Positions 34,219 through 42,535 of a stretch of 64,000 nt of DNA are shown here, piece after piece. This DNA is from Chryseobacterium ginsenosidimutans (lineage in GTDB: Bacteria; Bacteroidota; Bacteroidia; Flavobacteriales; Weeksellaceae): contig NZ_JAUSXC010000001.1 in the NCBI RefSeq assembly GCF_030823405.1, positions 4,199,001-4,263,000 on the forward strand. Reading direction: 5' to 3'. The position numbers and the translations under genes were made by a program. Position 1 is the first letter of the stretch. The number at the start of each line of letters is the position of its first letter. Under the pieces are notes generated by a model, which did not search any database, had not been told where the DNA came from, and worked only from the letters and a program-made list of their open reading frames with translations.

Positions 34219-34620
34219 ATGAAAAAATCAATCTATACTTTTATAATTTCAACTTTTGCATGTATTACAGTCAACAGCCAAAATAAAGTTGATAATCCTT
34301 TACTTCTACATACCTGGAAATTAAATAAAATAGATCTGATAACTTATACTTTCAAGAAAAATGGTTTTGATAAAAAATTCATTGGTTTCAAATTTAAAAA
34401 GAATGGGAAAATTATTGGAAACGTTGCTCAATTGTCTTGTCCAGTCGGAGGATTTAAAGTAAAACTAGAAAGAATTACCGGAGTTTGGAAAAAAGTAAAT
34501 GATACTATGATAACAATAGAATTTCCATATTTTACAGCAATCAGTGGTGGAAATATTGTTGAAAAAGTAAATGAAAATGAATTGGTAATAAGAAGAAACT
34601 TCAGATTGAATAAAAAATAA
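34219..34620 (+). CDS. Secreted lipocalin-like hypothetical protein
   Basis: 133 residues with a signal peptide (MKKSIYTFIISTFACITVNSQ). The mature part has short beta strands and the LLHTWKLNKIDLITY opening seen in small lipocalin-like or DUF-type secreted proteins. I do not recognise a specific family. It is a single gene, 27 bases upstream of the phosphodiesterase gene, which has its own -7 box. Confidence 0.6.
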   Translation: MKKSIYTFIISTFACITVNSQNKVDNPLLLHTWKLNKIDLITYTFKKNGFDKKFIGFKFKKNGKIIGNVAQLSCPVGGFKVKLERITGVWKKVNDTMITIEFPYFTAISGGNIVEKVNENELVIRRNFRLNKK

Positions 34621-34626
34621 ATCATC

Positions 34627-34634
34627 TAAATTTG
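34627..34634 (+). promoter_or_regulatory. Candidate -7 box for the YfcE-like gene (TAAATTTG)
   Basis: Exact TAnnTTTG, 13 bases before ATG 34648. Confidence 0.5.
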
Positions 34635-34647
34635 CAAAAAAGTTTCA

Positions 34648-35145
34648 ATGACCAAAATCCTTCTTCTCTCCGATTCTCATTCTTATATTGATGACCGAAT
34701 TTTAGAATACGCTCACCAAGCTGATGAAGTTTGGCATTGTGGAGATTTTGGGAGTATGGATGTAATTGAACAGCTCGAAAAAATCAAGCCGCTAAAAGGA
34801 GTTTACGGTAATATTGATAACGCAAAAATCCGTTCCGAATTTCCGGAAGTAAATCGTTTTTTTTGTGAAAATGTGGAAGTTTTAATGATTCATATCGGCG
34901 GTTATCCCGGAAAATATACTCTGCTGACGAAAAATGAAATCTCCGAAAAGGCTCCGAAGTTATTTATTTCAGGACATTCACATATTTTGAAGGCAATGTT
35001 TGATGCTAAAAATAATCTGCTCCACCTTAATCCCGGAGCTTGCGGAAAACAGGGATGGCATAAAACAAGAACTATGATGCGTTTTGTAATCGATGGTGAG
35101 GAGATTAAGGATTTGGAAATTATTGAATTGGGACCGAAAGTTTAA
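34648..35145 (+). CDS. YfcE/MJ0936-type metallophosphodiesterase
   Basis: 165 residues of the calcineurin-like phosphoesterase fold. Metal motifs are LLSDSHS (D-x-H), HCGDFG, VYGNID and SGHSH, in the family order; the Asn-His motif is reduced to GNID as in this subfamily. These enzymes act on small phosphodiesters; the substrate here is unknown. Eleven bases separate it from the Smr gene, so an operon is likely. Confidence 0.9.
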   Translation: MTKILLLSDSHSYIDDRILEYAHQADEVWHCGDFGSMDVIEQLEKIKPLKGVYGNIDNAKIRSEFPEVNRFFCENVEVLMIHIGGYPGKYTLLTKNEISEKAPKLFISGHSHILKAMFDAKNNLLHLNPGACGKQGWHKTRTMMRFVIDGEEIKDLEIIELGPKV

Positions 35146-35156
35146 GAATTAAAGTA

Positions 35157-35651
35157 ATGAAGATTGGAGATAAAGTTTCTGTCGTAGATGAGGATTTGAG
35201 TGGAGTTGTAACTTCTGTCAATGGAAATATTGTTGTATTTAAGGATGAGTATGGATTTACCTATCAATATCCGAAAGAAAAGCTGGTTCCGAAAATTTCG
35301 AATTTTTACGAAAATATAAGAGTTATAAAAAAACCGGAGCCCAAAAAGAATATTTCTAAAAAACATCAGAAAAATCATTTGGTTTTAGACTTGCATTTTC
35401 ATAATTTAGTTAAAAATCCTAACGACTACGACAGTTTTGAAAGACTCTTTATTCAAAAAGAGAAACTTTTGGAAGTCATTGCCTTTTGCAGAAAAAATAA
35501 TTTAAAAAGATTGGAAATCGTACACGGAATAGGCGACGGGATTTTACAGAGAATGGTTTTTGAAGTTTTAGAAAGCCAGGTAAATCTGGATTTTTATAAT
35601 AAGGAAATACTTCACCATCAATCGGGTGCGGTAATGGTAGAATTTCACTAA
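35157..35651 (+). CDS. Smr-domain protein
   Basis: 164 residues. An N-terminal SH3/KOW-like part (1-45, GDKVSVVDEDLSGVVTSV) is joined to a C-terminal Smr domain with the DLHFHNL and IVHGIGDGILQ motifs. Smr domains act as nucleases or nicking enzymes; this small layout is common in Bacteroidota. Its specific role is unknown. Confidence 0.88.
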   Translation: MKIGDKVSVVDEDLSGVVTSVNGNIVVFKDEYGFTYQYPKEKLVPKISNFYENIRVIKKPEPKKNISKKHQKNHLVLDLHFHNLVKNPNDYDSFERLFIQKEKLLEVIAFCRKNNLKRLEIVHGIGDGILQRMVFEVLESQVNLDFYNKEILHHQSGAVMVEFH

Positions 35652-35656
35652 ATTTG
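35649..35656 (+). promoter_or_regulatory. Candidate -7 box for the DUF3822 gene (TAAATTTG)
   Basis: Exact TAnnTTTG overlapping the Smr stop codon, 13 bases before ATG 35670. Confidence 0.45.
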
Positions 35657-35669
35657 CAGGAATTGAAAT

Positions 35670-36386
35670 ATGAACGTACTTAATTTACTTTTTACCAAAG
35701 ACGGATTAATTTACCAGATTGCGAAAAATAAAAGCATTGTGGAGGAAAAATCTTATTTCGTGGACGAAGAATCTCCGGAAAATCTGATTTCGGATCAACT
35801 TGATGAAATATTAATCAAGCAAAGATTTGATGAGATTCATGTAATTTCTGCCTTGAATCATTTTACATTGATGCCTGAAGGATTTTCTGAACATGAAACA
35901 GGATTTGAGTTAATTGCTTATAATGCTCCTGTTGACAAAGAAAAAGAAGAATTGATGCTTTCTATCAATGAAAAATTTAAGATTCAGTTTTATTATACTT
36001 TTCCAAAGAATTTTTACAAAAAGATTAAAGAATTGGCAATTCCTGTTCAATTTAATTTTTCAGGGGAAAAGTTTTTAAATTCAATCAACAATAAAAATAA
36101 TAAGGAAATTCACATTAACCTTTATCATAATCAATGTGAATTTTTCGCTATAGACAACAAAAAAATTATTTTATACAATAATCTGGATGTCAGTTCCGAG
36201 GTTGATTTCCTCTATTTTGTAATGTTTACACTAAGCAAAATCGGTTTCGGCATTAATGAAACCAACTTTTTCGCTTACGGAGAAACCACTGAAAACGAAA
36301 CATTTATTTCAGAATTACAGAAATTCGTAAAGCATTTAAAAATTGTATTTGATAATATTCCTAATAAAAATTTTATATTAAATTAG
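35670..36386 (+). CDS. DUF3822 family protein
   Basis: 238 residues. The family is found in Bacteroidota directly upstream of rsmD, as here, and has a likely actin/ASKHA-type fold. The DEIHVISALNHFTLMPEGF segment and the IHINLYHNQCEFFAID strand are typical. Function unknown; a tie to ribosomal RNA modification is suggested by context only. Confidence 0.75.
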   Translation: MNVLNLLFTKDGLIYQIAKNKSIVEEKSYFVDEESPENLISDQLDEILIKQRFDEIHVISALNHFTLMPEGFSEHETGFELIAYNAPVDKEKEELMLSINEKFKIQFYYTFPKNFYKKIKELAIPVQFNFSGEKFLNSINNKNNKEIHINLYHNQCEFFAIDNKKIILYNNLDVSSEVDFLYFVMFTLSKIGFGINETNFFAYGETTENETFISELQKFVKHLKIVFDNIPNKNFILN

Positions 36387-36453
36387 GTTGCAGGAATCAG
36401 ATGACAATTTTATTTCATCGCTGCTTATACCTACAATCTAACAACTCTACAAC

Positions 36454-37041
36454 ATGTACAGAATCATCGCTGGCAAATGGAAAGCCAAGAAAATAGCCGC
36501 TCCCAAAAATTTTGACGTAAGACCGACAACAGATTTTGCAAAAGAAGCATTATTCAGTATTTTGGAGAATACATATGATATGCAGTCAATCTCTGTACTG
36601 GACCTGTTTGCGGGAATAGGCTCGATTACTTTTGAATTTGCTTCAAGAGGCTGCCAAGATATCACTTCCGTAGAAATGAATCCTAAACACACAAGCTTTC
36701 TAAATTCTACTGCTTCCGAGCTTGGATTTAGCCTGCTGGTAAGTGTTCAGAGAGGTGACACTTTCGATTGGCTGAAAAAGTTCAGGAATAAGAAAAGCTA
36801 TGAGATTGTATTTTCTGATGCTCCTTTCGAAATGGAAGAAAAAAAATATCACGAATTAATTTCTTTAGTTCTTAATAATAAATACCTGAAAGAAAACGGA
36901 GTTTTAGTGGTAGAGCATCAAAGCCGAATGAAATTTGACCATCCTAATTTAATCGATACCAGAAAATATGGAAACGTAAGTTTTAGCTTTTTTGAACCGA
37001 ATAAAGGAGAAATAACAGAAATACAAAATCAGGAAGTTTAA
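36454..37041 (+). CDS. rsmD: 16S rRNA (guanine966-N2)-methyltransferase RsmD
   Basis: Methylates G966 of 16S rRNA with S-adenosylmethionine. The 195 residues contain the opening IIAGKWKAKKI, VRPTTDFAKEALFSIL, and the AdoMet loop LDLFAGIGSITFEF. The catalytic motif, usually DPPF/Y, reads SDAPFE here, one Pro replaced by Ala. A terminator overlaps the stop codon. Confidence 0.92.
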   Translation: MYRIIAGKWKAKKIAAPKNFDVRPTTDFAKEALFSILENTYDMQSISVLDLFAGIGSITFEFASRGCQDITSVEMNPKHTSFLNSTASELGFSLLVSVQRGDTFDWLKKFRNKKSYEIVFSDAPFEMEEKKYHELISLVLNNKYLKENGVLVVEHQSRMKFDHPNLIDTRKYGNVSFSFFEPNKGEITEIQNQEV

Positions 37042-37056
37042 TTCCTGATTTTTTTT
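37026..37056 (+). terminator. Terminator of rsmD
   Basis: AAATCAGGAA (37026-37035) and its complement (37042-37051) form a 10-bp stem with a 6-nt loop, followed by T. It overlaps the rsmD TAA. Confidence 0.75.
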
Positions 37057-37058
37057 AT

Positions 37059-37889
37059 TTATAAAACTTTAAATTCTAAGTCTATACTTTTTCCAAAGAA
37101 TTTCTTTGATATTTTTTCAAAATTTTTCGTTAAATCCGAAAGGTAAAAATGATAATTCGGTTTTGGATTTTGATCATTTAAAAGATGATATTTATCCAAA
37201 ATGATTTTTAAATGATTGGCAACAATATTCGGAGAATCAATTACACGAACACGATTTCCATAATACTGTTTGATTTCATCAATTAACAGAGGATAATGTG
37301 TACATCCCAAAATCAAAGTTTCTATATTTTTTAATTTACTATTACTCAAATAATTATAAATAATTGCATGAGTAATCGGATGGTTCTTAAAACCTTCTTC
37401 TATTGCAGGAACCAATAAAGGTGTTGCCAACTCATCTACTTTGATCCACTTATTATGCTTTCTGATACTTTTTTTATAAAGTCCGGAATTCACAGTTGCC
37501 TTCGTCGCAATCACTCCCACATTATTGTGAATTTCATATGATACTTTCTCTGCAACAGGATTGATTACGTCGATCACGGGAACTTTTCCTGCAACAGACT
37601 GCATCACCTCATTTAAAGCATTTGCTGTTGCCGTATTGCACGCAATCACAATCGCTTTACAATTTTGTTCCAGCAAAAAATTGGTGATTTTTGTAGAATA
37701 TTCGATGATCGCTTCTTTCGATTTTTCGCCATAAGGAAGATGTTTAGTATCTCCAAAATAGATAAGATCTTCGTTGGGGAGAAGTCTTTTGATCTCTTTG
37801 GCTACCGTTAATCCTCCAACTCCACTATCAAAAATTCCGATAGGCTGTTTTGGTGAAAGATGCGAATAATCTTGCTTTTTAGTTTTCAA
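37059..37889 (-). CDS. murI: Glutamate racemase
   Basis: Makes D-glutamate for peptidoglycan. The 276 residues carry the catalytic pair C84 (ACNTATAN) and C196 (GCTHYP), and the GIFDSGVGGLTV opening with D21-S22. The start codon is TTG at 37889; no nearer in-frame ATG gives a complete N-terminus, and a TATTTTTG box lies 20 bases upstream. Confidence 0.94.
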   Translation of the reverse strand: MKTKKQDYSHLSPKQPIGIFDSGVGGLTVAKEIKRLLPNEDLIYFGDTKHLPYGEKSKEAIIEYSTKITNFLLEQNCKAIVIACNTATANALNEVMQSVAGKVPVIDVINPVAEKVSYEIHNNVGVIATKATVNSGLYKKSIRKHNKWIKVDELATPLLVPAIEEGFKNHPITHAIIYNYLSNSKLKNIETLILGCTHYPLLIDEIKQYYGNRVRVIDSPNIVANHLKIILDKYHLLNDQNPKPNYHFYLSDLTKNFEKISKKFFGKSIDLEFKVL

Positions 37890-37909
37890 AATTGAGTTGA
37901 AATTTTATA

Positions 37910-37917
37910 CAAAAATA
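37910..37917 (-). promoter_or_regulatory. Candidate -7 box for murI (TATTTTTG)
   Basis: Minus-strand TAnnTTTG, 20 bases before the TTG start. Confidence 0.5.
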
Positions 37918-37951
37918 AGGAATTTTATGGCATCGAATGCAAATATGCATA

Positions 37952-39076
37952 TTAAACAATAAACAAATCCGAAGCAATTCCGTCTGCCATAAACCAATGT
38001 TTTTCCGGAATTTTAAGATAATTATTCTCAATTACCAGAATTTCTTCTTCCAGTTTCGATTTAATTTCACTTTGAAAGTGATCTAAAATTTTATTATTAA
38101 ACTTTTCTTTAAGACTTTCAAGGTCTACACCCCAAATTGTTCTTAAACCAATCATGATCATTTCATTAAACTGATCATTTTGAGAGAGAATTTCTTCTTC
38201 TTTAGCCAAAAGATTTGAGTTTAATTTTTTAATATACTGTTGATTATTGGCGACATTCCAGCTTCTGACATCAAAGCCGTTGTAAGAATGTGCAGAAGGA
38301 CCGATTCCCAAGTACTCTTTATACTTCCAATACGATGAATTGTGCCTTGAATAAAAGCCCGGTTTTGCAAAATTGGAAACTTCATAATGCTCAAATCCGT
38401 TATCTTTTAAGAAATCTGACAGGTAATAGAACTCTTTATTCTGTTCTTCTTCTTTCGGGCTTGTCACTTTTCCTTTCAATATCCAGTTTTCTAAGGCTGT
38501 TTTTGGTTCAACAGTCAATGCATAAGATGAGATATGCGGAACTTCAAGTGCTATTGTTTTATTTAAATTTTCCTTCCAGATTTCTAAATTGGAGGTTGGC
38601 GAACCGTAAATTAAATCAATACTCAAGTTTTCAAAGCCAAAATCCTGCGCTCTTTTGATAGAATCTTCCGCTTCGGAAGCTGTATGTGCACGGTTCATCA
38701 GCTTTAAATCTTCCTCAAAGAAACTTTGTGTACCAATTGACAGTCGATTTACAGGAGAATTTGACAATCCTTTCAGGAAATTTTTATCCAAATCATCCGG
38801 ATTTGCTTCTAAAGTGATCTCAATATCTGTATCAAAACTAAAATATTTTAAAACTTCATCAATTAAAGAATGGATTTCATCGGGAGAAAGGATAGAAGGA
38901 GTTCCTCCACCGAAATAAAGAGACTGTAAATTTTTGTTTTGCAACTCATCTTTTCGTAAAAATATTTCCTTTTTCATGGCAACAATCATTTCATCTTTAA
39001 AGTTTAAAGACGTTGAAAAATGGAAATTGCAATAGCTGCACTTTTGTTTACAAAACGGAATGTGAATATAAATCAT
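37952..39076 (-). CDS. hemW: HemW-type radical SAM protein
   Basis: 374 residues with the radical SAM cluster C9-x3-C13-x2-C16 (FCKQKCSYC), then GGGTPS, LEANPDD and the LSIGTQSF motif. It is in the HemN/HemW family; the N-terminal Cys arrangement and length fit HemW, a heme chaperone in studied species, rather than HemN, a coproporphyrinogen oxidase. The C-terminal domain is the HemN_C type. A terminator hairpin abuts its ATG. Confidence 0.9.
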   Translation of the reverse strand: MIYIHIPFCKQKCSYCNFHFSTSLNFKDEMIVAMKKEIFLRKDELQNKNLQSLYFGGGTPSILSPDEIHSLIDEVLKYFSFDTDIEITLEANPDDLDKNFLKGLSNSPVNRLSIGTQSFFEEDLKLMNRAHTASEAEDSIKRAQDFGFENLSIDLIYGSPTSNLEIWKENLNKTIALEVPHISSYALTVEPKTALENWILKGKVTSPKEEEQNKEFYYLSDFLKDNGFEHYEVSNFAKPGFYSRHNSSYWKYKEYLGIGPSAHSYNGFDVRSWNVANNQQYIKKLNSNLLAKEEEILSQNDQFNEMIMIGLRTIWGVDLESLKEKFNNKILDHFQSEIKSKLEEEILVIENNYLKIPEKHWFMADGIASDLFIV

Positions 39077-39104
39077 AAAAAAAGCTCTGAAAAAATTCAG
39101 AGCT
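39077..39104 (-). terminator. Terminator of porP/sprF, abutting the hemW start
   Basis: On the minus strand AGCTCTGA pairs with TCAGAGCT (39104-39097 with 39090-39083), a 6-nt loop, then six T up to the hemW ATG at 39076. Confidence 0.8.
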
Positions 39105-39112
39105 CAAATTTA
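39105..39112 (-). promoter_or_regulatory. Candidate -7 box before hemW (TAAATTTG)
   Basis: Minus-strand TAnnTTTG directly upstream of the terminator hairpin. A transcript starting here would begin with the hairpin and T-run before the hemW ATG. Confidence 0.45.
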
Positions 39113-39127
39113 TTTAAATTAAATTGA

Positions 39128-40078
39128 TTAATATCTATAACCTCTATGATTAATGAAATTATCAAAGTTATATCCTAATCCGATCATAAAGCTGTTTCCT
39201 CCATATTCCTGAATATCAGATAAACCAAGGTTGTAAGTAGCACCAATCATGAATTTGTTGAATCTTACTTTTACAACAGGTGCAATCTGTAACTGCTGAC
39301 TGTCGAATCTGTTCTGAACAGATCTGTAGCTAACTCCGAAAGAGAATGCATTGATATCATTAAAGAACGTAGCCATTAAGTTATAATCTACGGTTCTCGT
39401 AGAGTTCGTATTAAGGTTGATCAACGCTGATGGAGTAAAATAAATATTATCTCCGATATGCCAATCATATCCTAAGTTTAAGAAAAACTTAATTGGAGAA
39501 GGTTCACGTCCGTTTACGATCGCCTCATCATTTGTAAGCGCGATATCGTTAACAGAAACTCCAGCAAAGATGTTTTTATAAGTAGCTTGTGCTCCGAAGT
39601 TTGCATAAGCCATAAAAATATTACTCTCGCTACCTTGTAATAGTGGATCTGAAGCGTCTTGCGTATTAATTTTTGAATAATCAAAATTCATATTATAGAA
39701 GCTTACACTTGTACCGAAAGAGAACTGGTCTTTTCTGTCTCCTTCACTGCTAAGAGGAATAAAATATGAAGCACCAGCCGTAATCCCCCCCGCAGAAATA
39801 GGGCCATTACTGTCTCTGAATACAGATAAACCTGCTCCTACTCTATCAAAGATGTTCGCGTTGATCCCCACCGATTGTACGTTTGGAGATTCGCTGAACT
39901 TCGAAAATTGCTGCTGATAGTTAAGATTAAGTTGCACATAGTCAGTTTTTCCGTATTGTGCTGGGTTGAACAGAAACTCACCATCCAAAAGGTACTGTTG
40001 ATAGTATGGTAATGTTTCTTGTGCTTTGTATGCATTTGACAAAAGAGCTAAACATACGATAGCATATAGTTTTCTCAT
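39128..40078 (-). CDS. PorP/SprF family type IX secretion membrane protein
   Basis: 316 residues with a signal peptide (MRKLYAIVCLALLSNAYKAQ). The mature N-terminus PYYQQYLLDGEFLFNPAQYG is the hallmark of PorP/SprF proteins, with a barrel-type rest and a final strand FMIGLGYNF. SprF in Flavobacterium is linked to secretion of the gliding adhesin SprB; PorP belongs to the Porphyromonas T9SS. No sprB-like partner is in view. Start at ATG 40078; the TTG at 40096 sits too close to its promoter. Confidence 0.9.
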   Translation of the reverse strand: MRKLYAIVCLALLSNAYKAQETLPYYQQYLLDGEFLFNPAQYGKTDYVQLNLNYQQQFSKFSESPNVQSVGINANIFDRVGAGLSVFRDSNGPISAGGITAGASYFIPLSSEGDRKDQFSFGTSVSFYNMNFDYSKINTQDASDPLLQGSESNIFMAYANFGAQATYKNIFAGVSVNDIALTNDEAIVNGREPSPIKFFLNLGYDWHIGDNIYFTPSALINLNTNSTRTVDYNLMATFFNDINAFSFGVSYRSVQNRFDSQQLQIAPVVKVRFNKFMIGATYNLGLSDIQEYGGNSFMIGLGYNFDNFINHRGYRY

Positions 40079-40101
40079 AACAAATCTTGATTTCAATTCA
40101 A

Positions 40102-40109
40102 CAAATATA
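40102..40109 (-). promoter_or_regulatory. Candidate -7 box for porP/sprF (TATATTTG)
   Basis: Minus-strand TAnnTTTG, 24 bases before ATG 40078. Confidence 0.5.
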
Positions 40110-40129
40110 AAAAAATTCTCAATATATTT

Positions 40130-41203
40130 TTAGTTTTCTAAATAATTTCTCCATTTTTTTACAGCATCCGTCATATCTTTAGGCATTGGGCTCTCAAAAT
40201 ATAATTCTTTCTTCGTCGTTGGATGTATAAATCCTAAAGTATGCGCATGGAGTGCATGTCTAGGTAAAATTTCAAAAACATTTTTTATAAACTGCTTATA
40301 CTTAGGAAGATTCACCCCGCGGAGAGGTGTATGACCTTCATATCTTTCATCATTAAATAAAGTATGCCCTATATGTTTGAAGTGTGCCCGAATCTGATGA
40401 GTTCTTCCTGTTTCCAATTTGCACTCTACCCAAGTCATATATTTAAATCTTTCTAAAACTTTATAATGGGTCACCGCATGCTTCCCTTGGCTTCCGTCTT
40501 CATAAGTGTGCATCTGCATCCTGTTTTTAGGATGACGCCCTATATGGCCTCTTATTGTACCTTCATCGTCCTGTACGTTCCCCCAAACAAAAGCCCAGTA
40601 TAATCTTTTCGTCTTTCTGTCAAAAAACTGTTTTGCTAAAAAGCTTAAAGCATATTCAGTTTTTGCAATTACCAAAAGCCCAGAAGTATCTTTATCAATT
40701 CTGTGGACTAAACCGACTCTATCGAGATCAGATTTTTCATTGTTTTGTTCAAAATGATAAGCAAGAGCATTCACCAAAGTTCCGTCCCAGTTTCCGAATC
40801 CCGGATGAACAACCATTCCCGGTTCTTTATCTACCACCACCAAATCATCATCTTCATATATAATATTAATAGGAATATTCTGAGGAATAATAAAGTTCTC
40901 CCTCGGCGGATGTGCCAATAATACAGAAACCTGATCTCCAGGTTTTACACGATAATTTTGTTTTACGGAAACTCCGTTGACAACAACATTTCCTGCTCTG
41001 CATGTCTGCGAGATTTTATTTCTTGAAGAATTATTACGGTGTATCAATAAGAACTTATCGATCCTCAAAGGCTCCTGATTCTTATCAACAATGATATTAA
41101 GATGTTCGTACAACCCCTTATTTTCCTCATCAATATCGATATTATCAATACTGTTTTGGTTTAACAATTCTTCATCTAAAAAATCTTCGTTGTCTTCTGC
41201 CAT
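40130..41203 (-). CDS. rluD: RluA-family pseudouridine synthase (RluD-like)
   Basis: 357 residues: an acidic N-terminal extension (about 1-40), an S4-like RNA-binding domain (about 42-100), and the RluA catalytic domain with HRIDKDTSGLLV (catalytic Asp). The 23S rRNA specificity of RluD is the usual assignment, but the exact uridines are inferred. Confidence 0.9.
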   Translation of the reverse strand: MAEDNEDFLDEELLNQNSIDNIDIDEENKGLYEHLNIIVDKNQEPLRIDKFLLIHRNNSSRNKISQTCRAGNVVVNGVSVKQNYRVKPGDQVSVLLAHPPRENFIIPQNIPINIIYEDDDLVVVDKEPGMVVHPGFGNWDGTLVNALAYHFEQNNEKSDLDRVGLVHRIDKDTSGLLVIAKTEYALSFLAKQFFDRKTKRLYWAFVWGNVQDDEGTIRGHIGRHPKNRMQMHTYEDGSQGKHAVTHYKVLERFKYMTWVECKLETGRTHQIRAHFKHIGHTLFNDERYEGHTPLRGVNLPKYKQFIKNVFEILPRHALHAHTLGFIHPTTKKELYFESPMPKDMTDAVKKWRNYLEN

Positions 41204-41221
41204 TGTTTTATCTTTTATGCA

Positions 41222-41254
41222 AAAGGCCTCAACATAATGAAAGTTGAAGCCTTT
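41222..41254 (-). terminator. Terminator between the PASTA gene and rluD
   Basis: A 12-bp stem with one mismatch, AAAGGCCTCAAC and GTTGAAGCCTTT. On the minus strand, which carries both flanking genes, it follows the PASTA stop; T-runs are short. Confidence 0.5.
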
Positions 41255-41276
41255 ATTTTTTATAATATTAAATTAA

Positions 41277-42380
41277 TTACTCTACGACTACTTTTTTAGC
41301 TTTTGGCTTTTCAGCAGGTTTTTGTGCAGTTGTAGATTTATTACTTGATCCTGTATTATTACCAGAATTACTTCCTGAAGAAGTAGACTTTGGTTTATTT
41401 TCACTTACAGAAACAGACGGCTTTGCAGTCGTTGTTTTTTGTACATCAGATCTGGTTGCGTCTGTTGATGGTTTCGGGTTGTCTCTTTTCGGAGCCTGTA
41501 TTACAGGAGGAGGTGCATCATAAACAGGCTCCTGATTCGTAGGAACTTCCTCATAATGTACAGGAGGCAGACCTGTATCTACTTTCATTCTGTAGATAGA
41601 ATTTAGCTGCTCGATTTTAGCACTCAGCTCGGCAGGTGTTTTTTTACTTGCCCAAAGATCAATCTGCATACCCTGATCTCTGACATCTCCTGCTGCTGGA
41701 TCCTGATAATAAATAATATCAGATTCGTCTTTGCTTCCATCTTCATGCTCTACAAGACCCACTTCAAACATACTTCTTGCAATCACTGCTCTTGCTTCTT
41801 TTATTGTTAATCCTACAACATTAGGAATTGAGATATTTCTCATCGGTCCTGAACCTATCACAACGTCTACTATAGAAAATCTCGGAAGCTTAGTTTTTGG
41901 TTTTACGGCTGTACCTTTATATAAAATTCTTAAAACCGCATCTTTTTGAATACTTGGTTCGAAAATCGTATCTCCAACTTTCAATCCTACCTGTTCCAGT
42001 CTTTGGAAAGCAAGACCTGAATATTTATTAATTACATCAGGAACTTCTACCCTTGCCCAAGTTCTTGGATTAACTTTTAATATAATAGACCTTCCGTCTT
42101 TCACTCGGGAACCCGGCATAGGATATACCTGCAATACCTGAAAAGGTCTGTATTTAGGATTATACTGAGGACTGTCTACTTCATATTCCAATCCGGAATC
42201 ATCCAATATTTTGATTGCTTCCTGTACAGATTTATTAACAATATTTGGAACGGGAATTTCCTGACCATGATTAGTATGATATTCTAACCAACGAAATGTA
42301 AGCCAAACCAACCCCACAAAAACACCGATGGCTACGACTAAGTTCAGTAAAACTTTCCAATTGAAAAGTGATTTAAGCAT
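41277..42380 (-). CDS. Membrane-anchored PASTA-domain protein
   Basis: 367 residues: one membrane helix (8-27), then three PASTA domains (about 40-110, 112-180, 187-250; motifs IPVPNIVNKSVQEAI, VEVPDVINKYSGLAF, ISIPNVVGLTIKEA), and a long low-complexity Pro/Ser/Thr/Lys tail (about 290-367). PASTA domains bind peptidoglycan or beta-lactams in other bacteria. There is no kinase or transpeptidase domain. ddl lies divergently next door. Confidence 0.88.
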   Translation of the reverse strand: MLKSLFNWKVLLNLVVAIGVFVGLVWLTFRWLEYHTNHGQEIPVPNIVNKSVQEAIKILDDSGLEYEVDSPQYNPKYRPFQVLQVYPMPGSRVKDGRSIILKVNPRTWARVEVPDVINKYSGLAFQRLEQVGLKVGDTIFEPSIQKDAVLRILYKGTAVKPKTKLPRFSIVDVVIGSGPMRNISIPNVVGLTIKEARAVIARSMFEVGLVEHEDGSKDESDIIYYQDPAAGDVRDQGMQIDLWASKKTPAELSAKIEQLNSIYRMKVDTGLPPVHYEEVPTNQEPVYDAPPPVIQAPKRDNPKPSTDATRSDVQKTTTAKPSVSVSENKPKSTSSGSNSGNNTGSSNKSTTAQKPAEKPKAKKVVVE

Positions 42381-42405
42381 ACTTAAAATGACTATAATTA
42401 GACAG

Positions 42406-42413
42406 CAAATATA
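42406..42413 (-). promoter_or_regulatory. Candidate -7 box for the PASTA gene (TATATTTG)
   Basis: Minus-strand TAnnTTTG, 26 bases before the ATG. Confidence 0.45.
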
Positions 42414-42505
42414 ATTAATAATTTTCTAATGTCATTTTTATTTAACACATTTCATTTTTGAGCTTAAAATTTGCGAATTTGCGGTTATCCATTATATAAA
42501 ATGAT

Positions 42506-42513
42506 TAAATTTG
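42506..42513 (+). promoter_or_regulatory. Candidate promoter of ddl-coaD (TAAATTTG)
   Basis: Exact TAnnTTTG, 23 bases before ATG 42536, with a TTTG at 42478-42481 as a possible -33 element (24-base spacer, slightly long). Confidence 0.55.
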
Positions 42514-42535
42514 CCTTAATTGATACTATAAGGTT

